Assembly (NCBI RefSeq): GCF_002982115.1
Contig: NZ_CP019980.1
Span: 2,240,001 to 2,304,000 of the forward strand
Source of the DNA: Lysinibacillus sphaericus
GTDB lineage: Bacteria > Bacillota > Bacilli > Bacillales_A > Planococcaceae
Length of the DNA stretch: 64,000 bases
Direction of reading: 5' to 3'
Shown: positions 52,531 to 61,765 of the stretch, piece after piece
Layout: each line of letters begins with the position of its first letter
Numbering within the stretch: the stretch's first letter is position 1
Translations under genes and position numbers: made by a program
The notes under the pieces: model-generated
Databases searched by the model: none
Told to the model about the DNA's origin: nothing
The model's input: the letters and a program-made list of their open reading frames with translations, nothing else

Positions 52531-52894
52531 TGGCTCATCAGCTAATTATTTGAGTATTTTAGTTGACTGCTTTTAGGAAATGAGTAAAATAGAAAGGCAG
52601 TACTATTATATACTTGAAACTTAGCAGCTAAGGGCAGTGCCTCAGAAGGTATCTGAGGCACATTTTCATGGAAAATTGTAAAATAGGAAGTTTTTTAGAC
52701 CATTGTGCTATTAATAGCAAGCGTATGGAATCTAAAAAAGTAGCTTATTAATGTACAATTTTATGAAGTTAGTAGGGGGGACAAGAGCTGTCATGAAATT
52801 TTGACACTCTTTTTCTTTTCGTCTCCTCTATAACCTGTTAAGATGGTAATAGTGTGACAACAAGTTAGTGTATATGAGAGTGGTGACAATCAAG
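52531..52894. other. Gap with a terminator and the upstream region of the protease gene
   Basis: Contains a hairpin GTGCCTCAG / CTGAGGCAC (52637-52661) followed by ATTTTCATG, probably ending the amidase transcript. The rest is non-coding; a weak GAGAGTGGTG precedes the protease start. Confidence 0.5.
52637..52666 (+). terminator. Terminator after the amidase gene
   Basis: Perfect 9-bp G/C-rich stem (52637-52645 and 52653-52661), 7-base loop, short T-run. Confidence 0.65.
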
Positions 52895-54412
52895 ATGGAT
52901 GAACAGAAAAAAGATGGTTTGGAACAACAGCAAGAGCAAATACAACAAGTAGAGGTAAAACCTGCAGGCCAATTTATTCAGATGAAGCCGTTTAAGTTTA
53001 TTATGCTGATGTTCTTTACAATCTTAATTACCGCGGGCTTAACCATTTTTGCGTTAACTTTCGGTGAAAAGAAAGTGGTAGAAGTAAAAGTCCCAATTGA
53101 ACGTGCGGAATTTACAAAACTATACGAAGCATTTGATATGCTTAAAGGCAAGTATTACAAAGATATCGATGATGAAAAAGTAGTGGATGGCGCCATTAAC
53201 GGCATGTTTGATGCATTAGGAGATCCTTATTCTGATTTTATGGTAAGGGATGAAGCAGAAAAATTTAACTCGGGATTATCTTCAAGCTTCCAGGGTATCG
53301 GTGCTGAAATTCAAGAACGTAATGGTTTTATTACTGTTGTGTCACCTATTAAAAATTCACCCGCTGAAAAAGCAGGGTTATTACCAAAAGATATTATTTT
53401 AACAGTAGATGGTAAAAGCATTCAAGGTTTTAGCGCTTCAGAAGCAGTAGCACTTATTCGTGGCGAAAAGGGTACACCTGTAAAGCTTACAGTGAAACGT
53501 GGCGAAAATGCTGAACCTATTCAAATGACGATTATTCGCGATGAAATTCCTGTTGAAACGGTTTATGGTGAAATGCTAGATGGAGATATTGCACATATCC
53601 AAATTACATCATTTAATGAAGAAACAGCAAAAGAGCTAGAGAAAATACTTGTTGAGTACGAAGGAAAAGGCATGAAAGGGATTGTCCTTGATTTACGCCA
53701 AAATCCAGGTGGATACTTAGATGCTGCGGTTGAAATTTCAAATTTATTTGTACCAGAAGGTAAAGCGATTGTACAAGTGCAGCAAAAAGACGAGGAGCCA
53801 GTTATTACAAAAGCTGTCGCAGGGAAAAAATATAATGTACCTGTAACCGTTCTAGTGGATAATGGCAGTGCATCGGCATCGGAAATTTTAGCAGGTGCTT
53901 TAAAAGAATCTGTAGGTGCTAAAATTGTTGGTGAAACATCGTTCGGTAAAGGAACTGTACAAAATGTTACACCTTTAAAGGATGGTTCTAATTTAAAATT
54001 CACAACTGGTAAATGGTTAACACCAAATGGTAACTGGATTAATGAAAAAGGCATTGAACCGGATGTAAAAGTAGCGTATCCAGCTTATGCTTCTTTACCA
54101 ATTTTAGACCCGACGATTGAAATGAAAGAGGGCTTGCAGTCAGACTCTGTCAAAGTGGCTGAAGAAATGTTAGAAGTGCTAGGTTATGAACCTGGAAAAG
54201 CTGACGGTATCTTTGACCAATATACAGAACGAGCTGTGAAAAAATTGCAAGCTGATAATAAGCTTGAAGAAACAGGCATTATAACGAACGAAACAACTTA
54301 CGCATTGATGGATGCGTTACGTGAAAAAATGAAATCAGAAGATCCGCAACTGTTAAAAGCAAAAGAGCTTGTCTCTGGTGTAAAAGAACAAACAGAGGGA
54401 ACAACAAACTAA
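52895..54412 (+). CDS. ctpB: S41 carboxyl-terminal processing protease (CtpB-like)
   Basis: 505 residues from ATG 52895; GTG 52868 and GTG/ATG codons between are alternatives. One membrane segment (about residues 36-56) anchors it with the bulk outside. A PDZ domain (about 110-190, GIGAEIQERNGFITVVSP) is followed by the S41 domain with the catalytic Ser in DNGSASASEILAGALKE and the Lys in TSFGKGTVQNV. A C-terminal peptidoglycan-binding domain (about 415-475, LEVLGYEPGKADGIFDQYTE) completes the layout of Bacillus CtpA/CtpB. CtpB cleaves SpoIVFA in sporulation; which paralogue this is cannot be told. Confidence 0.9.
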   Translation: MDEQKKDGLEQQQEQIQQVEVKPAGQFIQMKPFKFIMLMFFTILITAGLTIFALTFGEKKVVEVKVPIERAEFTKLYEAFDMLKGKYYKDIDDEKVVDGAINGMFDALGDPYSDFMVRDEAEKFNSGLSSSFQGIGAEIQERNGFITVVSPIKNSPAEKAGLLPKDIILTVDGKSIQGFSASEAVALIRGEKGTPVKLTVKRGENAEPIQMTIIRDEIPVETVYGEMLDGDIAHIQITSFNEETAKELEKILVEYEGKGMKGIVLDLRQNPGGYLDAAVEISNLFVPEGKAIVQVQQKDEEPVITKAVAGKKYNVPVTVLVDNGSASASEILAGALKESVGAKIVGETSFGKGTVQNVTPLKDGSNLKFTTGKWLTPNGNWINEKGIEPDVKVAYPAYASLPILDPTIEMKEGLQSDSVKVAEEMLEVLGYEPGKADGIFDQYTERAVKKLQADNKLEETGIITNETTYALMDALREKMKSEDPQLLKAKELVSGVKEQTEGTTN

Positions 54413-54418
54413 CACTGT

Positions 54419-54463
54419 AGCTGTCGCAGAAGTCGTCTCGTACGGCAATGCGACAGCTTTTTC
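54419..54463 (+). terminator. Terminator between the protease and GTPase genes
   Basis: AGCTGTCGCA (54419-54428), 20-base loop, TGCGACAGCT (54449-54458), TTTTTC. Perfect 10-bp stem; the next gene's ribosome site follows at once. Confidence 0.85.
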
Positions 54464-54480
54464 TTTAGGAGGAATGAATT

Positions 54481-55383
54481 GTGAAGGATGTATATTTATT
54501 TAGTGGATTTCTTGGAAGTGGTAAGACATCTATGTTGACTGATGTTATACGACAACTAAAAGAAAAAGGGTTAAAGCCGGCTGTAATTATGAATGAACTT
54601 GGCAAGCTGCCATTTGATTCTCAAGCTGTAGAAGAGGACGTGCCGCTCAAAGAGATGCTAGAAGGCTGTATTTGTTGTTCAGGAGCTGAAAAAACAGAGG
54701 CTCAAATTCAGTCTCTTCTATTAGATAGTGAATTTGACGTTCTAATTATTGAAACAACTGGAGCGGCTCACCCTGTAGAAGCATTGGATGCTGTCTATTC
54801 CCCTATCTTTGCTGAGCAGTTAAATGTCAAGGGGATTGTTACAGTTGCGGACTCGAAGCTTTGGTTACATCGTGATACATTAACACCGCAAGTGCGTACA
54901 TTGTTTATGGAACAAATTCGTCACGCGCATTTATTACTAGCCAATAAAACCGATTTATTAACAGAGGCGGAGCAAGCGCAAGTCGTTTATGAGCTACAAG
55001 GTTTTAATCCCCAGGCATTTATTTTGCAAACAACAAATGGGCGTGTACCGTACCATTTACTAGAAAATTTATCTGCCACTGTTAAAATCGATAAGCAACA
55101 TATTGTGAAAGCCCCGATAGCCTCCATGCATTTAGGCTCTCGTTTAGTTGAATTTGAAGGTGTTCACTTTACACAAGAGCAAATTGAAGAGTGGGTACGT
55201 GGTTTACCAGATACGGTGTACCGAATGAAAGGCTACGTTCCAATAGAAGGCGTTAAAAATCCAATGCTGTTTCAGTATGCCTATGGAATGGTACAATGGT
55301 TGCCAGAATTCATTAAAATGCCTGCAAAGCTTGTTTTAATAGGTGAAAACATTGGTCATGTTCATGTCATAGGTATTGATTAA
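54481..55383 (+). CDS. CobW/COG0523-family GTPase (metal chaperone type)
   Basis: 300 residues, GTG 54481 after TTTAGGAGGAATGAATT. Walker A is GFLGSGKTSML (residues 8-18), the metal-binding CxCC lies in LEGCICCSGAEKT, ETTGAAHPVEALD follows, and the guanine motif is ANKTDLL. Proteins of this family deliver zinc or cobalt to client enzymes or act in metal stress. The usual C-terminal CobW domain is present but lacks a His-rich stretch. It appears as a single gene between terminators. Confidence 0.88.
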   Translation: MKDVYLFSGFLGSGKTSMLTDVIRQLKEKGLKPAVIMNELGKLPFDSQAVEEDVPLKEMLEGCICCSGAEKTEAQIQSLLLDSEFDVLIIETTGAAHPVEALDAVYSPIFAEQLNVKGIVTVADSKLWLHRDTLTPQVRTLFMEQIRHAHLLLANKTDLLTEAEQAQVVYELQGFNPQAFILQTTNGRVPYHLLENLSATVKIDKQHIVKAPIASMHLGSRLVEFEGVHFTQEQIEEWVRGLPDTVYRMKGYVPIEGVKNPMLFQYAYGMVQWLPEFIKMPAKLVLIGENIGHVHVIGID

Positions 55384-55777
55384 ATAATTAGTGTACCATG
55401 CTTTACTTTAGATAATAAACTTCATCTGCCCGTGTTCTTTCTGAAGATTTAAGTCATTCAGTGGAGCCGAGCAGATTTTTTTATAGGCATAGCCAAAAAA
55501 TGATTTTGCTCACTTTTTATTTTCGACAGGCAATTTTAGTGATTGGCCAGTGTGCTATTCTATTAAAATCGTAGTCAAAATACGAACAAAAATTGAATAC
55601 TGTCAACCCTATTTAAAACGTAAGTATTTCATAGGTTGGTGAAACTTGCTAAAAAATATAACAAAAAAACCCCTGTTTAACGGAAACTACTTTTCTATTG
55701 GACATGCTAGCAGATGTTGGGAAGATTTTTTATAGAATCATACTTTACGATAGGTTGCAGATAGGAGGAATTGCAAA
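55384..55777. other. Gap upstream of the CAP-domain gene
   Basis: About 390 bases without a gene. ATCTGC near 55424 and GCAGATTTTTTT near 55473 could form a long-loop terminator for the GTPase. The stretch 55640-55740 is A/T-rich with an AAAAAAACCCC run; I looked for but did not find a known riboswitch pattern. Confidence 0.4.
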
Positions 55778-56449
55778 ATGAAAAAAACACTTACTGCAAT
55801 TTGTGCAACATTTCTTTTAGCAGCTCCAATTCAATTGGCTTCTGCTGCTTCTAATACTACAGAAGGGAACACAGCAAATCAGACAACGAACTGTAAAGTT
55901 TACTATTATAATAATTGGTCAAATCACAAGTGGGTTGTAACTAAACCAAATACAACTGCACCGTCAAAAGATACGCAAACAAATCAACAAACAAATAAAC
56001 CAACAAATCAACAAAATACGACAACGACAACACCACCAACTACATCTAATCCGACTACAACAACATCGGATGTGAATGCTTTTGAACAAGAGGTAGTGAA
56101 ATTAACGAATGCTGAGCGTACGAAAGCAGGATTAAAGGCTCTACAAACAGATGATAAACTGATGGCTGCAGCACGAGAAAAATCTCAAGACATGCAATCA
56201 AAGAAATATTTTTCACATACGAGCCCAACATTTGGTTCACCATTTGATCGTATGAAAGCGCTAGGCATCACTTATAAGAGTGCGGGTGAAAATATCGCCC
56301 AAGGTCAACGTTCTCCACAAGAAGTTGTACAAGCTTGGATGGATTCACCGGGTCACCGTGCCAATATTTTAAATGCTAATTATACACATATTGGTGTAGG
56401 GTATGTGAAGTCAGGTAACTACTGGACGCAACAGTTTATCCAAAAGTAA
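55778..56449 (+). CDS. Secreted CAP-domain protein (YkwD-like)
   Basis: 223 residues, ATG 55778 after GATAGGAGGAATTGCAAA. A signal peptide (MKKTLTAICATFLLAAPIQL, cleavage near ASA-ASN) is followed by a Thr/Gln/Asn-rich low-complexity linker (about residues 55-105) and a C-terminal CAP/SCP domain: VVKLTNAERTKAGLKALQTD, SHTSPTFGSPFDRM, SAGENIAQGQRSPQEVVQAW, SPGHRANILNANYTHIGVGY. It matches Bacillus YkwD and spore SafA-associated CAP proteins in layout. CAP proteins of bacteria are linked to the spore coat or cell wall; their activity is unknown. Confidence 0.9.
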   Translation: MKKTLTAICATFLLAAPIQLASAASNTTEGNTANQTTNCKVYYYNNWSNHKWVVTKPNTTAPSKDTQTNQQTNKPTNQQNTTTTTPPTTSNPTTTTSDVNAFEQEVVKLTNAERTKAGLKALQTDDKLMAAAREKSQDMQSKKYFSHTSPTFGSPFDRMKALGITYKSAGENIAQGQRSPQEVVQAWMDSPGHRANILNANYTHIGVGYVKSGNYWTQQFIQK

Positions 56450-56491
56450 TATTGTGAAAATTTAATAGAAACAACGTATCTAAATAGGATG

Positions 56492-56535
56492 TCCAATAAG
56501 TCTTCAAGGCTTATTTGGATGTCTTTTTATTTTTT
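56492..56535 (+). terminator. Terminator after the CAP-domain gene
   Basis: CCAATAAG and CTTATTTGG (about 56493-56518) pair with one bulge, followed by ATGTCTTTTTATTTTTT. Moderately strong stem, good T-run. Confidence 0.65.
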
Positions 56536-56610
56536 AAGGTAAAAAAATTACAAACAATGAAGAAAACAGGATAATCCAAAGGCATTGCCGTTTGAAATAA
56601 GCCATTTTTG

Positions 56611-56630
56611 CCTATACTTCCAAGTATAGG
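56611..56630 (+). promoter_or_regulatory. Hairpin touching the ribosome site of the germination operon
   Basis: CCTATACTT (56611-56619), CC, AAGTATAGG (56622-56630): a perfect 9-bp inverted repeat. Its last two G are the first bases of the ribosome site GGAGGCG, and the ATG is at 56640. It could mask the site in mRNA or be a protein-binding operator. Confidence 0.6.
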
Positions 56631-56639
56631 AGGCGTTTT

Positions 56640-58073
56640 ATGAATAAAGTGGAATTAATGATGAAAAGCTTACAAAAAGCATTTAATCAATCATCCGATT
56701 TTACAGTAAGACAAGTAGACTGGCGAGAAGGAACGTCTGCTATTTTATGCTTTTATTCCTCGCTTGTAGATGCAAAAGAAGCGCAAAAATTACTCGATAC
56801 AATTTATGCACGTTTAGATACAAACAAGCCGTTCTGGAGTGAAACGATAATGACGACTCTGAAGCCATTTTCGTTACCACAAGCCATCGAACATATTTGT
56901 AATGGTGAAACGCTAATCATTATTCCTGATACAGGTGAAATGCTTTCACTTACGATTGTCAATCAAGTACACCGCAATCCTGATGAGCCGAATAATGAAC
57001 ATGTTCTGCGCGGATCACATGAAGGATTAGTAGAAAGCGTTGAAACCAATTTAGCCTTATTACGCAAACGAATTCATAATCCTTCGCTGGTCGTAAAATC
57101 CTTTTCAATTGGCAAAGAGACAAATACAAAAGCTTATTATCTTTACATTGACGGAGTCATTAAAGCAGAAACGTTAGCTGAAATTGAAAAGCGTATCGAT
57201 GGCATTAACATAGATTATTTTTATAGTGTTGGTCAACTAAGTGATGAGTTAGAAGATTCCGTATGGTCGCCTTTTCCTCAATTGCTTAATACGGAGCGTC
57301 CTGACCGGGTTGTTGCTAATTTAGTTGAAGGTAAAGTGGTGTTGATAACGAATATCTCTCCAACAGCATTGATTGCACCTGTTACGTTTTTTTCTTTTTA
57401 TCAATCGCCTGACGATTATAATGGTCGAGTATTGGTAGGCTCTTTTTATCGCATGGTGCGGTTATTTTCATTTTTTGCTGCTGTTTTTTTGCCGGCATTT
57501 TACATTGCAATTATCAGTTTTCATTTTGAAGTATTGCCATTAGAGTTGAGTAATCAGGTGAAAAATGATGTGAATGAAATCCCTTATCGGCCATTAATAG
57601 AGGCGCTAATATTAGAAATTATTATGGAGCTTATACGGGAATCTAGTATTCGATTGCCTCAATCAGTGGGGCAGACCATAGGGATTGTCGGAGGATTAGT
57701 TATAGGTGATGCCATTGTAAGTGCTGGATTAGTGTCGAACTTAATGGTAATTGTCGTCGCTTTAACTGCAATTTCTAGCTATGTTGTACCGTCAGTAGAG
57801 CTTAACACCTCTATCCGTATATTACGATTTCCATTTATGGTACTAGCCTCACTATTTGGCTTTTTCGGCATAGTTATTGGTGTAGTGGTATTGTTAATTC
57901 ACCTTATTAATTTAAGCTCTTTAAAACAGCCATACTTTGCTCCAATTGTGCCGTTCCAACCAAAAGAAATCTATAAAGTGTTTGTGCGAGGACCGTTCTT
58001 TAAACCTACTGTCCAAGTGACATCTTTTAGTTCACCGAAAGATGACAGTGTAAAGAATGGTGATACACCTTGA
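56640..58073 (+). CDS. gerAA: GerA-family spore germination receptor, A subunit
   Basis: 477 residues. A soluble N-terminal part (residues 1-270; VKSFSIGKETNTKAYYLYID, DGINIDYFYSVGQLSDELED) is followed by about five membrane segments with the GerA marks SPTALIAPVTFFSFYQSPDD, ESSIRLPQSVGQTIGIVGGL and GDAIVSAGLVS. Together with the B and C subunits it forms a nutrient receptor in the spore inner membrane; the A subunit is thought to form the ion-conducting core. The leader carries a hairpin over the ribosome site. Its stop overlaps the next start (TTGA). Confidence 0.92.
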   Translation: MNKVELMMKSLQKAFNQSSDFTVRQVDWREGTSAILCFYSSLVDAKEAQKLLDTIYARLDTNKPFWSETIMTTLKPFSLPQAIEHICNGETLIIIPDTGEMLSLTIVNQVHRNPDEPNNEHVLRGSHEGLVESVETNLALLRKRIHNPSLVVKSFSIGKETNTKAYYLYIDGVIKAETLAEIEKRIDGINIDYFYSVGQLSDELEDSVWSPFPQLLNTERPDRVVANLVEGKVVLITNISPTALIAPVTFFSFYQSPDDYNGRVLVGSFYRMVRLFSFFAAVFLPAFYIAIISFHFEVLPLELSNQVKNDVNEIPYRPLIEALILEIIMELIRESSIRLPQSVGQTIGIVGGLVIGDAIVSAGLVSNLMVIVVALTAISSYVVPSVELNTSIRILRFPFMVLASLFGFFGIVIGVVVLLIHLINLSSLKQPYFAPIVPFQPKEIYKVFVRGPFFKPTVQVTSFSSPKDDSVKNGDTP

Positions 58074-59107
58074 ATTTTTCGTTATCCAAAGGGCAATTTT
58101 TTTTACTAATGTTTTTCATTGAAACAGGGATTATTTATATTTCCTTTCAGACGCCTTTAATAAGCGAAAGTAAAAATAAGGCCTGGGTGCTATTTATCGT
58201 AGCAACCACATTACATTATTTAGTATTACTATTTTTTGAGCGGTATTATCGATATTTTTACTTGAATACATTTTTTCAATGGGTGTATAAGGTGTATTGG
58301 TTTTTAATGATAGCGACATTTTTAGCCTATATGGTGTATGTTTTAGCATCATGGGTTTTGCCTCAAACGCCCGAGTGGATAATCATCGTTTTCATTGTAG
58401 CACTGTCGTTATACGGTAATGTAAGTCGACCAGAAACCGTTATTAATATTGGTGTTATGTTTATTCCGCTTATATTTATTTTTATCATTTTTTTAATGCT
58501 TGCGGTTCCAGATCTTACATGGACAAACTTATTACCGCTCGAATTTAATAATTATAAGGAAATAATTCAAGGCATTATTCATAGTGTTTTTGCATTTATG
58601 GGAGCGGAAATGTATCTGATTTATCGTCCTTTTTTACAAAAGGAATTGACTTTAAAAAGCAAGCAAATATTGATGTATCAGCTCATCATTTTTGTCTTTT
58701 ATTTGATTTCCGTTATGTTTTCCCAAATGTTTTTTACTATCGAGGAGATTAAGTTAGTGCCAGAGCCAATTATCTATATTTTAAAATCTCAAGAAGTTAC
58801 ATTTGTAAAGCGACTAGATATTTTCTTTGTATATATTTGGTTATCCTGGTCCATCATCACAGTATTAATTTTTAATTTAACGATAAGGGTCGTCCATTTT
58901 GGAATAGGTAAGAAAGGAACTAAAAAGACAACCGTTTTTTATCATCTATTGCTTGCGATTGTGCCAATTTTTTTAGTTAAGTTTAAGGTGATTGAATTAA
59001 TGAAAAATTCCTTCCATTATATAATATTAATTTTCACTTTTCTCTTACCGATTCTCATCATTTTATGGAATAAATGGAGGGGGAAAACGTGTATCGAAAA
59101 GCAATAA
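58070..59107 (+). CDS. gerAB: GerA-family spore germination receptor, B subunit (permease)
   Basis: 345 residues, start TTG 58070 overlapping the previous stop. Ten hydrophobic segments fit the endospore germination permease family, related to amino-acid transporters, which binds the germinant. The start NFSLSKGQFFLLMFFIETG is typical. The chain is slightly short compared with B. subtilis GerAB but covers all segments. Its end overlaps the C subunit by 19 bases. Confidence 0.9.
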   Translation: MNFSLSKGQFFLLMFFIETGIIYISFQTPLISESKNKAWVLFIVATTLHYLVLLFFERYYRYFYLNTFFQWVYKVYWFLMIATFLAYMVYVLASWVLPQTPEWIIIVFIVALSLYGNVSRPETVINIGVMFIPLIFIFIIFLMLAVPDLTWTNLLPLEFNNYKEIIQGIIHSVFAFMGAEMYLIYRPFLQKELTLKSKQILMYQLIIFVFYLISVMFSQMFFTIEEIKLVPEPIIYILKSQEVTFVKRLDIFFVYIWLSWSIITVLIFNLTIRVVHFGIGKKGTKKTTVFYHLLLAIVPIFLVKFKVIELMKNSFHYIILIFTFLLPILIILWNKWRGKTCIEKQ

Positions 59108-60168
59108 TCGTTCTGTCAGTTGTACTACTTGCGGGTTGTTGGGACGAACGCTTATATAAAAATTCATCAGTCGTATCCCTTGCTGGTATAGAAGGGACAA
59201 TGGGCGAATATAAAGGATATTATGCTTATCCGAAAACAATTAATAAGCAAAGTCAGATTATGTTAATTGAAGCAAAAGGTATTTCTCCACGTGATGTACG
59301 AAATAATGCCGATTTGAAGGTTGAACAAACACTTGACTTGTCTGAACTTTCAACATTGCTTATTTCAATTGAAACGGTAAAAGAACCTTTATATGACCTA
59401 TTAGATATTTATTTTCGTGATCCTCAAAATCCAATTTCTATTAAAGTGGCATTGACTGAGGGGAGTGTAAAACCTTTTGTTGAGTTAACAAAAGAAGTAA
59501 CGGATAATGCAGGAGGTTATTATCAACGCTTTATTGAAAGTACAGAAAAAAATACAATTTACCCTAAACTGAATTTACAAATGATCGGATCGACATTGTT
59601 TGATAATGCCAAAGATATTGCCATCCCTTATATTAAAATGGATGAAGAAGAACATAGCGCGGAAGCTGCAGGAGTGGCATTGTTTTCTGGGCAAGTGTTT
59701 ACTGGGAAAATTTTGGATCCTAAGCAATCCTTTTATATGCTTTTATTAATGGATAAAGCGAGTCAACATGCACGTATACAATATATGCTCAAGCTCAATA
59801 ACGAGGATGTACCTGTCACTGGGGAGGTAATCCATTTAAAAAGAAAATGGATCATCAATGAAGAAATGAAAAAAATAACAATGGATTTTAAAATTGACGT
59901 AGAAATAGAAGAGTTTTCAAAAGATCATTTGTATAAAGAGGAGACGTTTAAAACGATAGAGGAGATGTTCCAACAAAGAATACAAGCTGATTTTGAGGAA
60001 GTAATAAAAATACTGCAAGAACAGAAGTCCGACACGTTAGGGATAGGACGTTATATTCGCGCCTATCATCCCAAATTCTTCGAGGAAGACTGGCGCGAGC
60101 AATTTGCTTCACTTACGATTGAACCAAAAGTGAAAGTAACGATTATTCGTACAGGCATACTCCGTTAA
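59089..60168 (+). CDS. gerAC: GerA-family spore germination receptor, C subunit (lipoprotein)
   Basis: 359 residues from GTG 59089, after ATGGAGGGGGAAAAC; the ATG at 59074 is part of that site region. A lipoprotein signal (VYRKAIIVLSVVLLAGCWDE, Cys near 17, with the WD(E/R) typical of GerC) is followed by the family motif LAGIEGTMGEYKGYY and SPRDVRNNADLKVEQTLDLS. It ends the operon and is followed by a strong terminator. A forespore (sigma-G) promoter is expected upstream of gerAA but I could not place one with confidence. Confidence 0.9.
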   Translation: MYRKAIIVLSVVLLAGCWDERLYKNSSVVSLAGIEGTMGEYKGYYAYPKTINKQSQIMLIEAKGISPRDVRNNADLKVEQTLDLSELSTLLISIETVKEPLYDLLDIYFRDPQNPISIKVALTEGSVKPFVELTKEVTDNAGGYYQRFIESTEKNTIYPKLNLQMIGSTLFDNAKDIAIPYIKMDEEEHSAEAAGVALFSGQVFTGKILDPKQSFYMLLLMDKASQHARIQYMLKLNNEDVPVTGEVIHLKRKWIINEEMKKITMDFKIDVEIEEFSKDHLYKEETFKTIEEMFQQRIQADFEEVIKILQEQKSDTLGIGRYIRAYHPKFFEEDWREQFASLTIEPKVKVTIIRTGILR

Positions 60169-60202
60169 TAAGGAGCTTGCATCTATTGTTTAACTAACAA
60201 AA

Positions 60203-60244
60203 CGCAAAAATGTTGATGTTGAATCACCATTTTTGCGCTTTTTT
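60203..60244. terminator. Terminator between the Ger operon and the MATE gene
   Basis: CGCAAAAATG (60203-60212), 15-base loop, CATTTTTGCG (60228-60237), CTTTTTTC. It serves the plus-strand operon and, with the A-run on the left, possibly the convergent MATE gene. Confidence 0.82.
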
Positions 60245-60246
60245 CA

Positions 60247-61593
60247 TTATAGGGCAAATTTTCTTTGTACGCGTAATAAACGGATTAATAAGGTAATAGC
60301 GCCTGCAGATAGACCAGCTACAAGCCCTAACCAATAACCAACTGGACCCAAATCAGTATAGTTAGCTAGTACATAACCTGTAGGCAATCCAATAATCCAA
60401 TACGAGATAATAGCCATGATAAATGTGATGGTCACATCCTTGTATCCTCGTAATGCGCCTTGCACAGGTGCTTGAATAGAATCAGATAGTTGGAAAATGG
60501 CAGCATACACTAAAAAGACTTGCGCATTTTTTAAAACTAGCTCATCGCTTGAATACATTGTAGCGATTTGTTCGCGAAGTAAGTAGAGAATGCAAGCTGA
60601 GAAAAAACTAAATAGTATTGCTGTACCTACACATAAATAGCTATAGATTTTTGCATCACGTAAACGTCCCGCACCAATTTCAAAACCTACTAAAATCGTT
60701 ACACCCATTGAAATACTTAGAGGAACCATATATAACAACGACGTAAAGTTAATGGCGATTTGATGGGCAGCGATGATTTCTGTGCTAAAGCTACTCATCA
60801 TCATTGTGACGGCAGAAAAAATACTCGTTTCCGCAAATAAGGAAATACCGATTGGCACACCAATAACTAAGATTTCTTTCCAGCTAAGCCATTGTAACTT
60901 TGGCCATTCACGGAAAATAGTAAAGTGTTCAAAAGGCACGCGTTTAGCAATAATCCAAACCGTAATAAAGAAAATTAGCCAATACGTAATGGCTGTTGCA
61001 ACACCTGCACCAACACCACCAAGCTCAGGTGCACCGAACTTTCCGAAAATGAAAATATAATTTAAGAAAATATTAATAGGTGTTCCTAGCAGTGTAATAA
61101 TCATGGTTACTCGTGTTTGACCTAACGCATCGATAAAACAACGTAGAACAAAAAATAAAAAGAGTGGAATAAGACCAGCGCACATTGCATGAATATAAGA
61201 TTTAGCAATGTTATGTACAGCGGCGTCTAATTGCATATTTCCCAGTATCCAATCGAGCCCGATAAATAATATGATAAAAATACATGCAGAAAGTACAAGT
61301 GCGACATATAAGCCTTGCTGCACTGCTTGTTTTGCTAATTGTTCTTTCTTTGCGCCAACAAGCTGGGAGACAATCGGTGTTATTGCTAATAATATACCTG
61401 AAAGCCCAGTATAGATAGGCATCCAAATGGACGACCCAATGGAGACTCCTGCCAAATCAGAAGTACCGTAGCGGCTAGACATTAAAATGTCGAAAAAAGA
61501 AATGAGATAAATGGCTACTTGGGTAATTAGAATAGGTACAATGATTTTTAAAATGAGTGAATACTTTTGCTTTAACGTTGTCGTTTTATACAT
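60247..61593 (-). CDS. MATE-family efflux transporter (NorM-like)
   Basis: 448 residues with about 12 hydrophobic segments. ATG 61593 follows AAAGGAAGTTACTCACT on the minus strand. MATE marks include ILMSSRYGTSDLAGVSIGSS near the N-terminus, GIPLALFFVLR-like AGLIPLFLFFVLRCFID, and VGFEIGAGRLRDAKIYS in the second half. The family exports cationic drugs or metabolites in exchange for sodium or protons. It is convergent with the germination operon and unrelated to it in function as far as can be seen. Confidence 0.9.
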   Translation of the reverse strand: MYKTTTLKQKYSLILKIIVPILITQVAIYLISFFDILMSSRYGTSDLAGVSIGSSIWMPIYTGLSGILLAITPIVSQLVGAKKEQLAKQAVQQGLYVALVLSACIFIILFIGLDWILGNMQLDAAVHNIAKSYIHAMCAGLIPLFLFFVLRCFIDALGQTRVTMIITLLGTPINIFLNYIFIFGKFGAPELGGVGAGVATAITYWLIFFITVWIIAKRVPFEHFTIFREWPKLQWLSWKEILVIGVPIGISLFAETSIFSAVTMMMSSFSTEIIAAHQIAINFTSLLYMVPLSISMGVTILVGFEIGAGRLRDAKIYSYLCVGTAILFSFFSACILYLLREQIATMYSSDELVLKNAQVFLVYAAIFQLSDSIQAPVQGALRGYKDVTITFIMAIISYWIIGLPTGYVLANYTDLGPVGYWLGLVAGLSAGAITLLIRLLRVQRKFAL

Positions 61594-61765
61594 AGTGAGT
61601 AACTTCCTTTTATAAGCATGATGAATTAGTATAGCATATAGTAAACATCATATGATGAAAAATTAAAGCTTCATCTATATCTTTTCTTTCGCATATAGTA
61701 AAATAAAAGACTGTAAACAAAAGTGGCGTTTGCTACAATGGCTTTTAAGGAATAGGAGAATTTAC

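Noticed and set aside
53563..54054. 163-codon antisense frame in the CtpB-like gene
   Set aside because: It is a shadow of the well-supported protease with no start signal.
55620..55770. Possible riboswitch before the CAP-domain gene
   Set aside because: I checked for c-di-GMP and c-di-AMP riboswitch core motifs and did not find them; only A/T-rich sequence is seen.
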